From: Mucilaginibacter sp. PAMB04168
GTDB taxonomy: Bacteria > Bacteroidota > Bacteroidia > Sphingobacteriales > Sphingobacteriaceae
Direction of reading: 5' to 3'
DNA: 64,000 bases
NCBI RefSeq assembly: GCF_039634365.2
Contig: NZ_CP155079.2
Coordinates: forward strand, 1,798,001 to 1,862,000
This document shows positions 34,994 to 43,469 of this stretch, in pieces. Within the stretch, counting starts at the first letter, position 1. Each line of letters starts with the position of its first letter. A program made the translations under genes and the position numbers. The notes under the pieces are model-generated. The model saw only the letters and a program-made list of their open reading frames with translations. It was not told where the DNA came from and made no database searches.

Positions 34994-35866
34994 ATGAAGC
35001 CCCTTTATCGTAAACTTCCGGGTAAAATAGAAAGCTCATTCAGCGTTAGGCACGATGTGATGCCTAACTATGGTAACATATGGCATTATCACTCCGAACT
35101 GGAATTACATTACAATATACAAGGCGAAGGTGTACGCTTTATTGGCGATAATATTGGCAACTTTTCGGGCGGCGAGCTGATTTTACTGGGCGAAAATTTG
35201 CCACATGCGTGGCGTTGCCGCGAAGAATACTATCAGCCTAATTCGGGCCTCACTATAGAAGCCATTGTGATGCACTTTTTGCCTACCTGTTTGGGTAAAG
35301 ATATACTAAACTTACCGGAGGCTTACCTGATCCCTAAACTCTTTGAACGGGCAAGGAGCGGTATGATTATTACCGGCAGTACGAAAGAAAAGGTAATTGA
35401 ACTGATGAAGGAAGCTATTGATGCCAGCAATCTGGACCGCATCATAATTATGCTGTCGATATTAAAGCATTTGGCCGAAACCAGCGAGTACAAGCCCATT
35501 GTGAACGAGATCAGTGCGTTTCAGCAAAATACCGATCTGGACGATAAGCGGTTGAGCAACATTTATACTTATACGCTTTCCAACTACAAACGCGATATTA
35601 CGCTGAAAGAAATATCTGCCCTAAGCAACCTGAGCGTTACCTCATTTTGCCGGTATTTTAAACTAATGACCAACAAAACGTATTACGATTTTTTAACCGA
35701 AATACGCATAAGCCATGCATGCCGGCAGCTGGTTGAAAACAAACTCACCACCGAACTGATCTGCTTCAACTGCGGTTTCAACAACATATCTAACTTTTAC
35801 CGCCACTTTAAGAAAATTAAAGGCGTAACCCCGGTTGAATATAAGCGAAAGTATTTGAATTATTAG
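34994..35866 (+). CDS. AraC-family regulator with cupin domain, likely for the acid-sugar operon
   Basis: The 290-residue protein has an N-terminal cupin-like sugar-binding domain (about 15-110; WHYHSELELHYNIQGEGVRFIGDN, GENLPHAWRC). It ends with two helix-turn-helix motifs (about 190-290): ITLKEISALSNLSVTSFCRYFK and CFNCGFNNISNFYRHFKKIKGVTPVEYKRKY, the canonical AraC/XylS signature. It is divergent from the alcohol dehydrogenase operon, so it is a good candidate for its activator, with the acid sugar or an intermediate as ligand. The arrangement and the missing -33 of the operon promoter support activation, but binding sites are not identified. Confidence 0.9.
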   Translation: MKPLYRKLPGKIESSFSVRHDVMPNYGNIWHYHSELELHYNIQGEGVRFIGDNIGNFSGGELILLGENLPHAWRCREEYYQPNSGLTIEAIVMHFLPTCLGKDILNLPEAYLIPKLFERARSGMIITGSTKEKVIELMKEAIDASNLDRIIIMLSILKHLAETSEYKPIVNEISAFQQNTDLDDKRLSNIYTYTLSNYKRDITLKEISALSNLSVTSFCRYFKLMTNKTYYDFLTEIRISHACRQLVENKLTTELICFNCGFNNISNFYRHFKKIKGVTPVEYKRKYLNY

Positions 35867-35948
35867 GGTGTTTTCATTTGATAAATTGCTAAATTTTATC
35901 CCAAAGTAAATTATATTACTTTGCGTAGCACATAGTAAATCTTAGTAA

Positions 35949-36158
35949 ATGCATTGGAAGTCATATTTTATTGGTCTAGTGTTTTTAGTGGTTTCGTATT
36001 TGCTTTATAGATTGAATAAATACGGTGGCGTGTCATCTGAAGAGAGTAATTGGACAGGCTCAACGCGAGGCAACTACATCTCACTGTGGATGTGGACTAT
36101 CTTTTGTATCATTGTTGGGATAGTATACTTACTAAAATCCTTGCCATCTCAAATATAA
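35949..36158 (+). CDS. Small two-helix membrane protein, unknown
   Basis: The 69-residue protein has hydrophobic helices at about 8-24 (FIGLVFLVVSYLLY) and 47-63 (WMWTIFCIIVGIVYLL), separated by a Ser/Asn/Gly-rich loop with one Trp. The reading frame is preceded by an AT-rich leader with a TTACTTTG element (near TAnnTTTG) about 25 bp upstream and ends before a small hairpin with T-run at 36168-36189. No family recognised. It could be a true small gene of the Bacteroidota type or a fortuitous frame; the promoter, the terminator and the hydrophobic segments favour a gene. Confidence 0.55.
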   Translation: MHWKSYFIGLVFLVVSYLLYRLNKYGGVSSEESNWTGSTRGNYISLWMWTIFCIIVGIVYLLKSLPSQI

Positions 36159-36166
36159 TCTGTTTG

Positions 36167-36190
36167 AAAAAAGTATAATACTACTTTTTA
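36167..36190. terminator. Weak AT-rich hairpin between convergent genes
   Basis: AAAAAGTA (36168-36175) and TACTTTTT (36182-36189) form a perfect 8-bp stem with a 6-nt loop and T-rich end. It lies between the 69-residue protein gene and yjbQ and could end both transcripts. Confidence 0.5.
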
Positions 36191-36202
36191 GTTAGGCAGG
36201 GA

Positions 36203-36625
36203 CTATTCTCCCCAAGCGGTTATCATTAAATTGCGGTTACCGCCATGGTTGCGGTGTTCGCATAAATAAATGCCTTGCCAGGTGCCCAAGGCTAGTCGGC
36301 CATTGCTTATAGGTATCATGACCGAAAAGCCCAGCATGGCGGCTTTCAGGTGGGCAGGCATATCATCTGATCCTTCATCATCATGTAAGTAATCCGGATC
36401 ATTTTCGGGCACGGCCTTATTAAAGTACATTTCAAAATCTTTGCGTACAGTAGGGTCGGCATTTTCGTTTACCGTTAGCGAGGCTGAAGTATGCTGAATA
36501 AACACCTGGCAGATACCGGTTTGTATTTCGGCAATTTGCGGCATTGCCCGCACAACCTCGCTGGTTATTAAATGAAAGCCCCGCTGCCGGGCGGTAAGTC
36601 GTACAGCTTGCTGGTATATTTTCAT
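36203..36625 (-). CDS. yjbQ: YjbQ family protein (UPF0047)
   Basis: The 140-residue protein carries the full UPF0047/YjbQ pattern: GICQVFIQHTSASLTVNENADPTVRKDFEMYF, HDDEGSDDMPAHLKAAMLG and LGTWQGIYLCEHRNHGGNRNL. Conserved His and Asp residues match the family metal/active site. YjbQ proteins show weak thiamine-phosphate synthase activity; the physiological role is unsettled. The length equals that of the family. It stands between the small membrane protein and the fused hydrolase gene, and shows no operon relation. Confidence 0.93.
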   Translation of the reverse strand: MKIYQQAVRLTARQRGFHLITSEVVRAMPQIAEIQTGICQVFIQHTSASLTVNENADPTVRKDFEMYFNKAVPENDPDYLHDDEGSDDMPAHLKAAMLGFSVMIPISNGRLALGTWQGIYLCEHRNHGGNRNLMITAWGE

Positions 36626-36684
36626 GGGTTCAGCTCAATTATAAGTATGGCTTACAAATGTAAGCCTCATTTACCATTATAGTT

Positions 36685-39636
36685 TTAGTACTTAGTTAAA
36701 TACAATAACCATTGGCCGCTATCGGGCTTGTTAATAGTGGATGCTGTGCTTAAATTTGCTTTGATGACTTGATCTTTTTCGGCATTATACCAAACGGCTT
36801 TGTATAGTTGTGAAGGTAGTGTACGGGCTAAATTAATGGTATCGCCCTCAAGCGAGTATATTAATAAGGTACTAAAATCTTTGGTGGCCAAGCACCAATT
36901 ATTGTCGGCATCTTTCAACAAACCGTCACGAGGACTCATTCGTACTAAAGTTTCTGAAAGATACCGATTAACGAAGCCATCAAAAGGTGTACTGTCTTTA
37001 ACACGCCCCTGACTTTGACCTGCCGCCGGGTTTTGAAGGTAAACCTGTGCAGCACCAGCCATTAGTGCGGGTATCTGCCCAACACCGTTATGCCAAGCTA
37101 TAAAGGTTTTTGCCGGGAATTTATTGCGGTACTCGCGCACTTGCTTATAAGCCATTTGTGGCGTGGTTGCCGGTGGCGTATCTACACCTTTACCCAATAA
37201 CTTAGCATTCAATTCCCTAAAAGCTAAATTTTGTCCGCCTTGCGGCGCCCATATGCTGCCATCGGGTTTGTACTGCCAGTAGCGCATATCCACAATATCT
37301 ATCATAGGGCCAAACTCCGGATTGTTTAAAATAGAATCGGTTATATCCTTACTGGTGCCAATCTCGAGCCGTACTTGCTTATGGTTACGTTTTTCCCAGG
37401 CGGCAACCGTACGTAAAAAGAATTTTTGAAATTCCAGTGGCCCTGCAAACTGATAGCCTAAATTAAACACAATATTTTGGTATCCGCCCAGCTCATCCAA
37501 AACGTGGTTAATGTAAGCTTCATGAAGCTTTTTAAGACCTGCATATGCCGTACTGTAAAACTGGTTGGCCAGGTGCAGGCGATTGTTACCTTCGAGCGGA
37601 GGTGGTTCGGGCAGGCCTGTGTCGTTTATGTTGTTGGCAGGCCGCCAGGGGTAATCGGCCCAGTGTGCGCCAATTTCGAGTACATTATGGGTGTTGTACA
37701 AGCTATGGTAGTAAACAAAGCCGTTTTGATCAACTAACTTAAGGAAATCTTTAATACGGTTAAAATACCAGGGATTGTAGTGGGTAAGGTCAAATTTGCT
37801 TAAACCATCCCAAGCCTTGCCTTTCCCGCTGCGCGCCCACGGGAATTCGTAAAAAGCCGCCCAAACATTACCATCCATGCGTTCAGTAACGGAGTGTTCG
37901 TCGCGCCGGCGGTCGTACCATAAGCCCGGTCCTCCCTGGTAAAAGGGCATACCATCAGTTGTCATTTTGCGAATCATATCGGGCAACTGCTCAGTTAAGC
38001 CCCGGCCGCTTTTGCCCGGCACGTAACGCGTTATACTCACGCCTGCATCTAAAGCTATGGATGGAATAACATGACCCAGCCACCACGACTCATTTACTTC
38101 GCCGCCCCAAATTATTTTGTTATTACTCACAAAGCGCCCGTTCACCAGTGCAATTGGCCGGTGGGCAACTGCTGTTGCTTTTAGTGCCGGAATATCTTTT
38201 GCGGTAAAAGGTACCGCGTGCTGAGTGGGGGTTGTAAAAGTATAAGCAGCCGATATGCCCCTGGTTGTCAGTTGACTTTGATACAATGACTGGCCAGAGT
38301 TTACTACCGTGTTAGGTGTAAGAGGATGCCCTTTGATGATAAGTTTGTTGGCCTTGCAATTCCATACTATGGAGTTGGCCGCAGTCCAGCCGGCGGCTTG
38401 CACGCGTTGCATATCGTAACCCAAAAAAAGATCAGCACGGGAGATGGTTACATTTTCGAACAGGGTACCGGCCGACCAGCTTTCCAATGCTCCGCTGGCA
38501 CCCAGCGAATTTGTAGTGGTGCAATCCAGAAATACATTTGGCCCCGCAGCACATAGTCCAGTAGCAAAATCGGCCATGCCGTTTTCCGAACTACAGTTTT
38601 TAACCAATACCTGCTGTCCTTCAACATAAAAATTACGACGACGATATCCGCCGGTTTCTGATATAGGTTCCAGGGCAGCGCAGCCATCTATGGTTACCCG
38701 GCGTCCCAACTGTGCTACCATAAATGCAGAGCCAACAAAATGCCTTGTAGTAACCGATTTTATATATACATCCTCGGCATTATTAACAGACACGCCAATC
38801 CAGGCATGCTCCTCATCCTTTGGGTTAATATTGCCGTATTGACTAACCAGCGTTACACCCTCTAAAATAATGTTAGAGAAGGGAGTTTGCTTATGCCTGG
38901 CTATAGATCCGCCTCCATATTTAGCCTGCAGAGCTTGTGTTATAGGAGCGTCAATAGTAATTAAATTGCTTTGATGATCAACAGAAGTGATCGTTCTGTT
39001 CCAAATCAAATCTCGTGTGCCTTCGCGCCATTGCAGGCCCCGCAGGTCGGCAAATACCCCTTTTATGGTATCCATACCCAAGGCTGCTATCCATGCTTTG
39101 GTTGATGGGCGCTTTATAGCTATGCTCTGGCCAACTTTTAACGCTTTTACGTCGGCTATCTTAAAACGCATACTGCCTGCTGGTGCATCATCTGTAATTT
39201 GGATCGACGTAGTTACAACCGGATCTTCACTCCGCCCAATTTCAATTAAAGCACGTCTGCTGGTACCGGTTGCTGTAATAACGGTGCCCTTGCTGCCTTT
39301 TATAACTACACCGGATGTTGTGATGTGCAACTGTCCGTCAACGTTATAGTTGCCCGCCGATAAAAGCAATGCGCCGTGAAAACCATTTTTTTGCATTGGG
39401 TACCGGGCAAGTTTGTTTATGGCCGCTTGTAATAATCGGGTATCATCATTGCCGGTTGGCTTTATAGTAAGGAGGGTAGGCACAACTAAATTCGCAGCGG
39501 CAGCTCCGCCTTTATAGCCCGCGTAAGAAAAATCGATTTTGATACTTTCGGGCGTTGTTTGAGCGAGAGCCACAACATTGATGCACAAAGACAACAGCGC
39601 GATAAGAGATATCTTCAGTAAATTTGGTTTTAACAT
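36685..39636 (-). CDS. Secreted beta-helix / TIM-barrel fusion, candidate polysaccharide hydrolase or lyase
   Basis: The 983-residue protein has a signal peptide (1-26). Residues about 30-480 look like a right-handed parallel beta-helix of the pectate-lyase superfamily: DDTRLLQAAINKL, GALLLSAGNYNVDG, then repeating turns (VIKGSKGTVI, TIDGCAALEPIS, VLVKNCSSENG). The second half (about 500-870) is a TIM-barrel hydrolase-like domain (KFDLTHYNPWYFNRIKDFLKLVDQNG, QNIVFNLGYQFAGP, MIDIVDMRYWQYKPDGS) resembling DUF6298-type proteins. The final about 100 residues form a beta sandwich. Such two-domain proteins occur in Bacteroidota glycan utilisation. The active-site residues cannot be identified with confidence, so function is a carbohydrate-active enzyme candidate. 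Confidence 0.7.
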   Translation of the reverse strand: MLKPNLLKISLIALLSLCINVVALAQTTPESIKIDFSYAGYKGGAAAANLVVPTLLTIKPTGNDDTRLLQAAINKLARYPMQKNGFHGALLLSAGNYNVDGQLHITTSGVVIKGSKGTVITATGTSRRALIEIGRSEDPVVTTSIQITDDAPAGSMRFKIADVKALKVGQSIAIKRPSTKAWIAALGMDTIKGVFADLRGLQWREGTRDLIWNRTITSVDHQSNLITIDAPITQALQAKYGGGSIARHKQTPFSNIILEGVTLVSQYGNINPKDEEHAWIGVSVNNAEDVYIKSVTTRHFVGSAFMVAQLGRRVTIDGCAALEPISETGGYRRRNFYVEGQQVLVKNCSSENGMADFATGLCAAGPNVFLDCTTTNSLGASGALESWSAGTLFENVTISRADLFLGYDMQRVQAAGWTAANSIVWNCKANKLIIKGHPLTPNTVVNSGQSLYQSQLTTRGISAAYTFTTPTQHAVPFTAKDIPALKATAVAHRPIALVNGRFVSNNKIIWGGEVNESWWLGHVIPSIALDAGVSITRYVPGKSGRGLTEQLPDMIRKMTTDGMPFYQGGPGLWYDRRRDEHSVTERMDGNVWAAFYEFPWARSGKGKAWDGLSKFDLTHYNPWYFNRIKDFLKLVDQNGFVYYHSLYNTHNVLEIGAHWADYPWRPANNINDTGLPEPPPLEGNNRLHLANQFYSTAYAGLKKLHEAYINHVLDELGGYQNIVFNLGYQFAGPLEFQKFFLRTVAAWEKRNHKQVRLEIGTSKDITDSILNNPEFGPMIDIVDMRYWQYKPDGSIWAPQGGQNLAFRELNAKLLGKGVDTPPATTPQMAYKQVREYRNKFPAKTFIAWHNGVGQIPALMAGAAQVYLQNPAAGQSQGRVKDSTPFDGFVNRYLSETLVRMSPRDGLLKDADNNWCLATKDFSTLLIYSLEGDTINLARTLPSQLYKAVWYNAEKDQVIKANLSTASTINKPDSGQWLLYLTKY

Positions 39637-39759
39637 TTCGGCGAAATGAATAATTGGTGTGCCTAAAGTATACCTAAATCAAGTGTTCTGCAACCTGCTT
39701 TGTCCTGTATCCAAACGGTTTAATTTCTCGTATAACTTTTTAAAAGTTGAATTAAACTG

Positions 39760-41028
39760 ATGATATTGCCCGACGTATCCCTAAAATATACTAACGACAT
39801 GATTAATAACTTGCCGATCCCTGCCAATGAGATGGAGAGACTTAAGGCTTTGGCTGAATTGGATTTAGATTACACCGAACTATCTGATAACTTAAAAAGC
39901 CTGAGCAAATTGGCGGCTAAAGTGGCCGGAACAGATATATCCATGGTGAACTTGATTGATTCGTTTACGCAATGGACGGTAGCTAACCATGGTTTAGAGA
40001 TTGACCAGATGGAAAGAAGCGATTCGGTTTGCCAATATACTATTGCGCAGGAAGGTGGTTTTGAGGTTAAGGACCTCTCAGCCGATGCGCGTTTCATGGA
40101 AAAGTTTTATGTTACCGGCGATCCTAATCTGCGGTATTATTACGGTGTTCCGTTACGTGCCGATAACGGCACAAATTTAGGAGCTTTATGCGTAATGGAT
40201 AGCCAGGAACGTGAGCTGTCGCCTGAGAAGATGGAGATGCTCAAAATTATTGCCGATGAAGTAGTAAACCGATTAAAGGCGCTGAAGGTGATTGAATCCA
40301 TGCGCGGCAAAATCCAGGAAGTGACAGAAAGCCAGCGCCGGGTAGCACATGATATTCGCGGTCCTTTGGGGGGTATTATCGGTTTAGCACGCATCATAAG
40401 CGAGCAGGGCAACGAGAACACCATGGAAGAGGTATTGGAGTTTATTAATCTGATACAAAAAAGCGGGCATTCGATATTAGAGCTTGCTGATGAAATTTTA
40501 AGCCTCGAAGCGCCGGCCCAAACCAATGAGCCCAAGCTGGCCAGCGATGAGTTTAACCAGATAACCCTAAAAGAAAAACTGCTTAAACTGTACATGCCCC
40601 AGGCGGTAAATAAAAAGATACAGTTTGTGGTACATACTAATACCATTACACAGGCCATACCATTTTCTAAAAATAAGCTGCTGCAAATTGTTGGAAACAT
40701 CATTTCTAACGCCATGAAATTTACGCCGGCCGGCGGAAGTGTTACGGTTAACCTGGAGATTGAAATAGAAGCACACGCCCATACGCTGTTGATGAAAGTG
40801 CAGGATACCGGCATTGGCATGAGCATAGCGCAAATTAACCAGATACTGAACGGACAAGGTGAAACCACTGCAGGTACCAGTGGCGAACAAGGCTACGGTT
40901 TTGGCCTGGCTTTAGTGAAGCACCTGGTTGATGGTTTAAAAGGCAGCCTGCAAATTGAATCGCAGGCAGGGCAGGGCACTACTTTTGTAGTTAAGTTGCC
41001 GCAAACGGCAGCTAAAAAACAGGTGTAA
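39760..41028 (+). CDS. GAF-domain sensor histidine kinase
   Basis: The 422-residue cytoplasmic protein contains a GAF domain (about 30-175; MVNLIDSFTQWTVANHG, RYYYGVPLRADNGTNLGALCVMD), a phospho-acceptor helix with His204 region in RVAHDIRGPLGGIIGLARI, and an ATPase domain (N-box KLLQIVGNIISNAMKFTPAGG, G1 VQDTGIGM, G2 GYGFGLALVKHLVDG). The GAF form is typical of Bacteroidota light/stress kinases but binds unknown ligands. There is no response regulator next to it. Its 3' end overlaps the MBOAT-like gene by 17 bp on the opposite strand. Confidence 0.93.
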   Translation: MILPDVSLKYTNDMINNLPIPANEMERLKALAELDLDYTELSDNLKSLSKLAAKVAGTDISMVNLIDSFTQWTVANHGLEIDQMERSDSVCQYTIAQEGGFEVKDLSADARFMEKFYVTGDPNLRYYYGVPLRADNGTNLGALCVMDSQERELSPEKMEMLKIIADEVVNRLKALKVIESMRGKIQEVTESQRRVAHDIRGPLGGIIGLARIISEQGNENTMEEVLEFINLIQKSGHSILELADEILSLEAPAQTNEPKLASDEFNQITLKEKLLKLYMPQAVNKKIQFVVHTNTITQAIPFSKNKLLQIVGNIISNAMKFTPAGGSVTVNLEIEIEAHAHTLLMKVQDTGIGMSIAQINQILNGQGETTAGTSGEQGYGFGLALVKHLVDGLKGSLQIESQAGQGTTFVVKLPQTAAKKQV

Positions 41029-41986
41029 TACTGCATAACGGCCAAACTACATGTTTAATAAACTGGGTATGAAACAGCAACGGCGCCGGCACCGCTAACC
41101 AAAAGAAAGTCCATACCCGGGCAGCCACCTGTTGTTTTAGCAATTTGCTCCGCTGCAACACTGCTGATTTTTCGAGCATTACCAGCAGCCCTTGCAGTAA
41201 AAAGTATAACATTGGTGAACCGTACCCAGTATTTACGGGGGCACTTAGCGCCAGCTCATGCAACAGGCCCGAAAAGGCAAAAGCAATAAGCAGGGCAGGG
41301 CTTACGCCTATCTCATTTTTAAGTGGGCGGAACAGGGTAAGGGAAGTCATTTCACTGAAGGCAAGATTCCAGCGTTTGCTCCAAAACTCGGTGAGGCTGG
41401 TTGCCTTAGCCGGTTGTTTAAACAAAAAGTAAGTATTAATACCGCTTAAGCGCCACATGCCGGCGCTTATACTGAGCAGGCCAAAGTGTAACACCAGGCT
41501 CAGGCCAATAAGTAACAAAATACTTGTAATTGCAAATTTTACATCTGCATTAATGGGTAGTTTAAATATTAGGCGTACTAAAAAAATTAACCCTAACCCG
41601 GCTGCTAACCGGCTTATACCAAAAGATACCATGGGCCATGCGCCGGGTAGAGGCTTGTTGTTGGTGATTTCAAACGGCTGTGCACGCATGCCTGCCCAAC
41701 CCGCCGCAAATTTGCACCATTGCATAAAGCTTAAACCAATAAGCTTGCGTTTGGAGTCGGCCGTGGCAGCTACTACTTTCATGCCGTTAAAGGTGGTAGC
41801 TATAATGGTAAGCATTTTTATAACAGGATCGCTGTGCCAAAAAATAATACTAACCAAGCTAATGCTAACTATTAAAATGGACCAAGCAGGCCAAACCAAC
41901 CGGTTTTTAAATATCAAATAGCCAATAAGTGTAATGGCAATATTAGTTAGGCAAAAGCAGCACAGATTGAATAGAATAGTATTCAT
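41012..41986 (-). CDS. MBOAT/wax-synthase-like membrane acyltransferase
   Basis: The 324-residue protein has about eight membrane helices. The diagnostic region is TSLTEFWSKRWNLAFSEMTSLTLFRPLKNEIG followed by FAFSGLLHELALSAPVNTGYG, where the His in GLLHEL matches the active-site His of wax-synthase/MBOAT_2 proteins. Such enzymes transfer acyl groups to alcohols or cell-envelope components. It is the downstream partner of a 146-residue membrane protein, with an ATGA overlap, so the pair is likely one unit. The acceptor is unknown. Convergent overlap with the GAF kinase gene. Confidence 0.8.
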   Translation of the reverse strand: MNTILFNLCCFCLTNIAITLIGYLIFKNRLVWPAWSILIVSISLVSIIFWHSDPVIKMLTIIATTFNGMKVVAATADSKRKLIGLSFMQWCKFAAGWAGMRAQPFEITNNKPLPGAWPMVSFGISRLAAGLGLIFLVRLIFKLPINADVKFAITSILLLIGLSLVLHFGLLSISAGMWRLSGINTYFLFKQPAKATSLTEFWSKRWNLAFSEMTSLTLFRPLKNEIGVSPALLIAFAFSGLLHELALSAPVNTGYGSPMLYFLLQGLLVMLEKSAVLQRSKLLKQQVAARVWTFFWLAVPAPLLFHTQFIKHVVWPLCSITPVF

Positions 41987-42423
41987 GATTGAGTGAGGTT
42001 GAAGTAAAATGCACAGCTGTAAACTATACTTAACAGGAAAAAGAGAGCAACCAGCAGTACTTCGCCCACTTTATGCCATATGCCGCCTGGGAAATGGCTC
42101 CTGTCAAAATATAGAAATTGTATCCCTATCCTCGAGATCCAGTAAAGGGCTATAAAAGCGTTCACCAACACGGCAAGCGTCGATTTGTTAGTTAAGTCAT
42201 ACCTGGCAAGTAGTGATACAAGGGCAAAGCAAAAGTTAATAACCAATATATAGGCTGCATAAGTCCAAAACATTTGCCTTATTAGCGGCTGTACTTTAGC
42301 GAGCTCCTTTCGCCAGGAAAGGATGTGCGGAATAGCTAAACTTCCCAGCGATAATATAACCTGACCAACCCCTGCCAACAAGAGCATTTGCCTAATATTT
42401 TGAGCAGTAAGCAACCATTTCAT
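41983..42423 (-). CDS. Four-helix membrane protein of the MBOAT pair
   Basis: The 146-residue protein has four hydrophobic stretches (about 12-32, 50-70, 82-98, 120-142) and a few charged residues between them (RKELAKVQPLIRQMFWTYA). I know no family name for it. It overlaps the MBOAT-like gene by 4 bp (ATGA), so the two are translationally coupled and may form a complex. It is divergent from the ChrB-AraC fusion gene; the 129-bp gap between them is AT rich. Confidence 0.65.
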   Translation of the reverse strand: MKWLLTAQNIRQMLLLAGVGQVILSLGSLAIPHILSWRKELAKVQPLIRQMFWTYAAYILVINFCFALVSLLARYDLTNKSTLAVLVNAFIALYWISRIGIQFLYFDRSHFPGGIWHKVGEVLLVALFFLLSIVYSCAFYFNLTQS

Positions 42424-42552
42424 AAAGCAAATATAATAAACTTATTATAGTTTCAATATTTACTGAAAGTTTATTTTGTGTTTACGTCATATGATGAGTA
42501 ATGGAGTAGTTATATTTGAATTTTACTCACCAAGCATATTTGATAATAAAAA

Positions 42553-43395
42553 ATGAAGTGGATTACCAGGGAGCGTCCTAAGATTGACCGTATTGCCACG
42601 CCCTGGTTAATTATGCGGTTTATTGACACTGAAGCGCAGATCATCTATGTGCCTGCCCGCGACGTACTTAAAAGCGCCCGTGAACTGGATGCCATACCCT
42701 TTGATGTTCCGGATGTAGAGCTTTCCCACCACAATGACATGTGCACATTTGATGCGGTATTGAAAAAATATGGATTGAAAGATCCGGCTCTGGAAACTAT
42801 GGCCGTCATTATAAGAGGCGCAGATACGGATGGGCATCACCTGGCTGCGCAGGCTTCTGGCTTGTGGGCTATATCGGCCGGGCTGGCTTTTAATATAAAG
42901 GAAGATCAGGAACTGCTAAAGGCTGGTATGGTAATTTATGATGCGCTGTACAGTTGGGCAAAACACCTACAACAAGTTAAGCACACGCAAAACCCCGTAG
43001 ACCAAGTGCTGCTGGATGTTTACCATAAGTTTCTGCAGGATGACAAGGGTAAAAGCAAGGTACCGGCATGGGCAAAAGAGCTAAGGGAAATTATACAGGA
43101 TCAGCTGGATATTAATTTGAGTTTAAGTTTGAAAGATTTATCTGGGGAATTAAACGTGCATCCGGCTTACCTGTCGCGGGAGTTTTCCAAATACTTTGAT
43201 AACTTGTCGTTTGGAGAGTATGTGCGCAAAATGCGTATTGATAAAGCTATCAAGCTTTTGGAAACCACCACTCATTCGCTGTCTGATGTAGCCTATCTCA
43301 CCGGTTTTTCTGACCAAAGCCATTTTACACGCATATTTAAAAAACAGACCGGCCAAAGTCCCTTGTTATACAGAAAATCTTTATTGAAAAAGTAA
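42553..43395 (+). CDS. ChrB-domain / AraC-HTH fusion regulator
   Basis: The 280-residue protein has two parts. Residues about 1-140 match the ChrB C-terminal chromate-resistance domain: WITRERPKIDRIATPWLI, FDVPDVELSHHNDMCTFDAVL, IIRGADTDGHH. Residues about 175-280 are an AraC-type DNA-binding domain with LSLKDLSGELNVHPAYLSREFSKYF and LSDVAYLTGFSDQSHFTRIFKKQTGQSP. In Proteobacteria ChrB is a chromate sensor with a different N-terminal helix-turn-helix, so the pairing with an AraC domain is unusual. Chromate or another oxyanion could be the signal. Followed by a tandem direct repeat and the predicted barrel protein gene at 43470. Confidence 0.8.
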   Translation: MKWITRERPKIDRIATPWLIMRFIDTEAQIIYVPARDVLKSARELDAIPFDVPDVELSHHNDMCTFDAVLKKYGLKDPALETMAVIIRGADTDGHHLAAQASGLWAISAGLAFNIKEDQELLKAGMVIYDALYSWAKHLQQVKHTQNPVDQVLLDVYHKFLQDDKGKSKVPAWAKELREIIQDQLDINLSLSLKDLSGELNVHPAYLSREFSKYFDNLSFGEYVRKMRIDKAIKLLETTTHSLSDVAYLTGFSDQSHFTRIFKKQTGQSPLLYRKSLLKK

Positions 43396-43422
43396 AAACG
43401 ATTCCAAAAGTAAAAACCGTTC
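43388..43422. repeat. Tandem 17-bp direct repeat behind the ChrB-AraC gene
   Basis: AAAAGTAAAAACGATTC (43388-43404) and AAAAGTAAAAACCGTTC (43406-43422) agree at 15 of 17 positions with an 18-bp period. The first copy overlaps the stop codon of the ChrB-AraC gene. They lie 48 bp before the barrel gene at 43470, so they may be operators of the upstream AraC-type regulator. Confidence 0.5.
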
Positions 43423-43469
43423 TATATACCGGCCATCGTGATTAATAGCATTGCAGAAAATAAAATGCA

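Noticed and set aside
40140..40868. A 242-codon minus-strand frame opposite the GAF kinase
   Set aside because: Antisense to clear kinase motifs, Ser/Cys-rich shadow composition, no start context.
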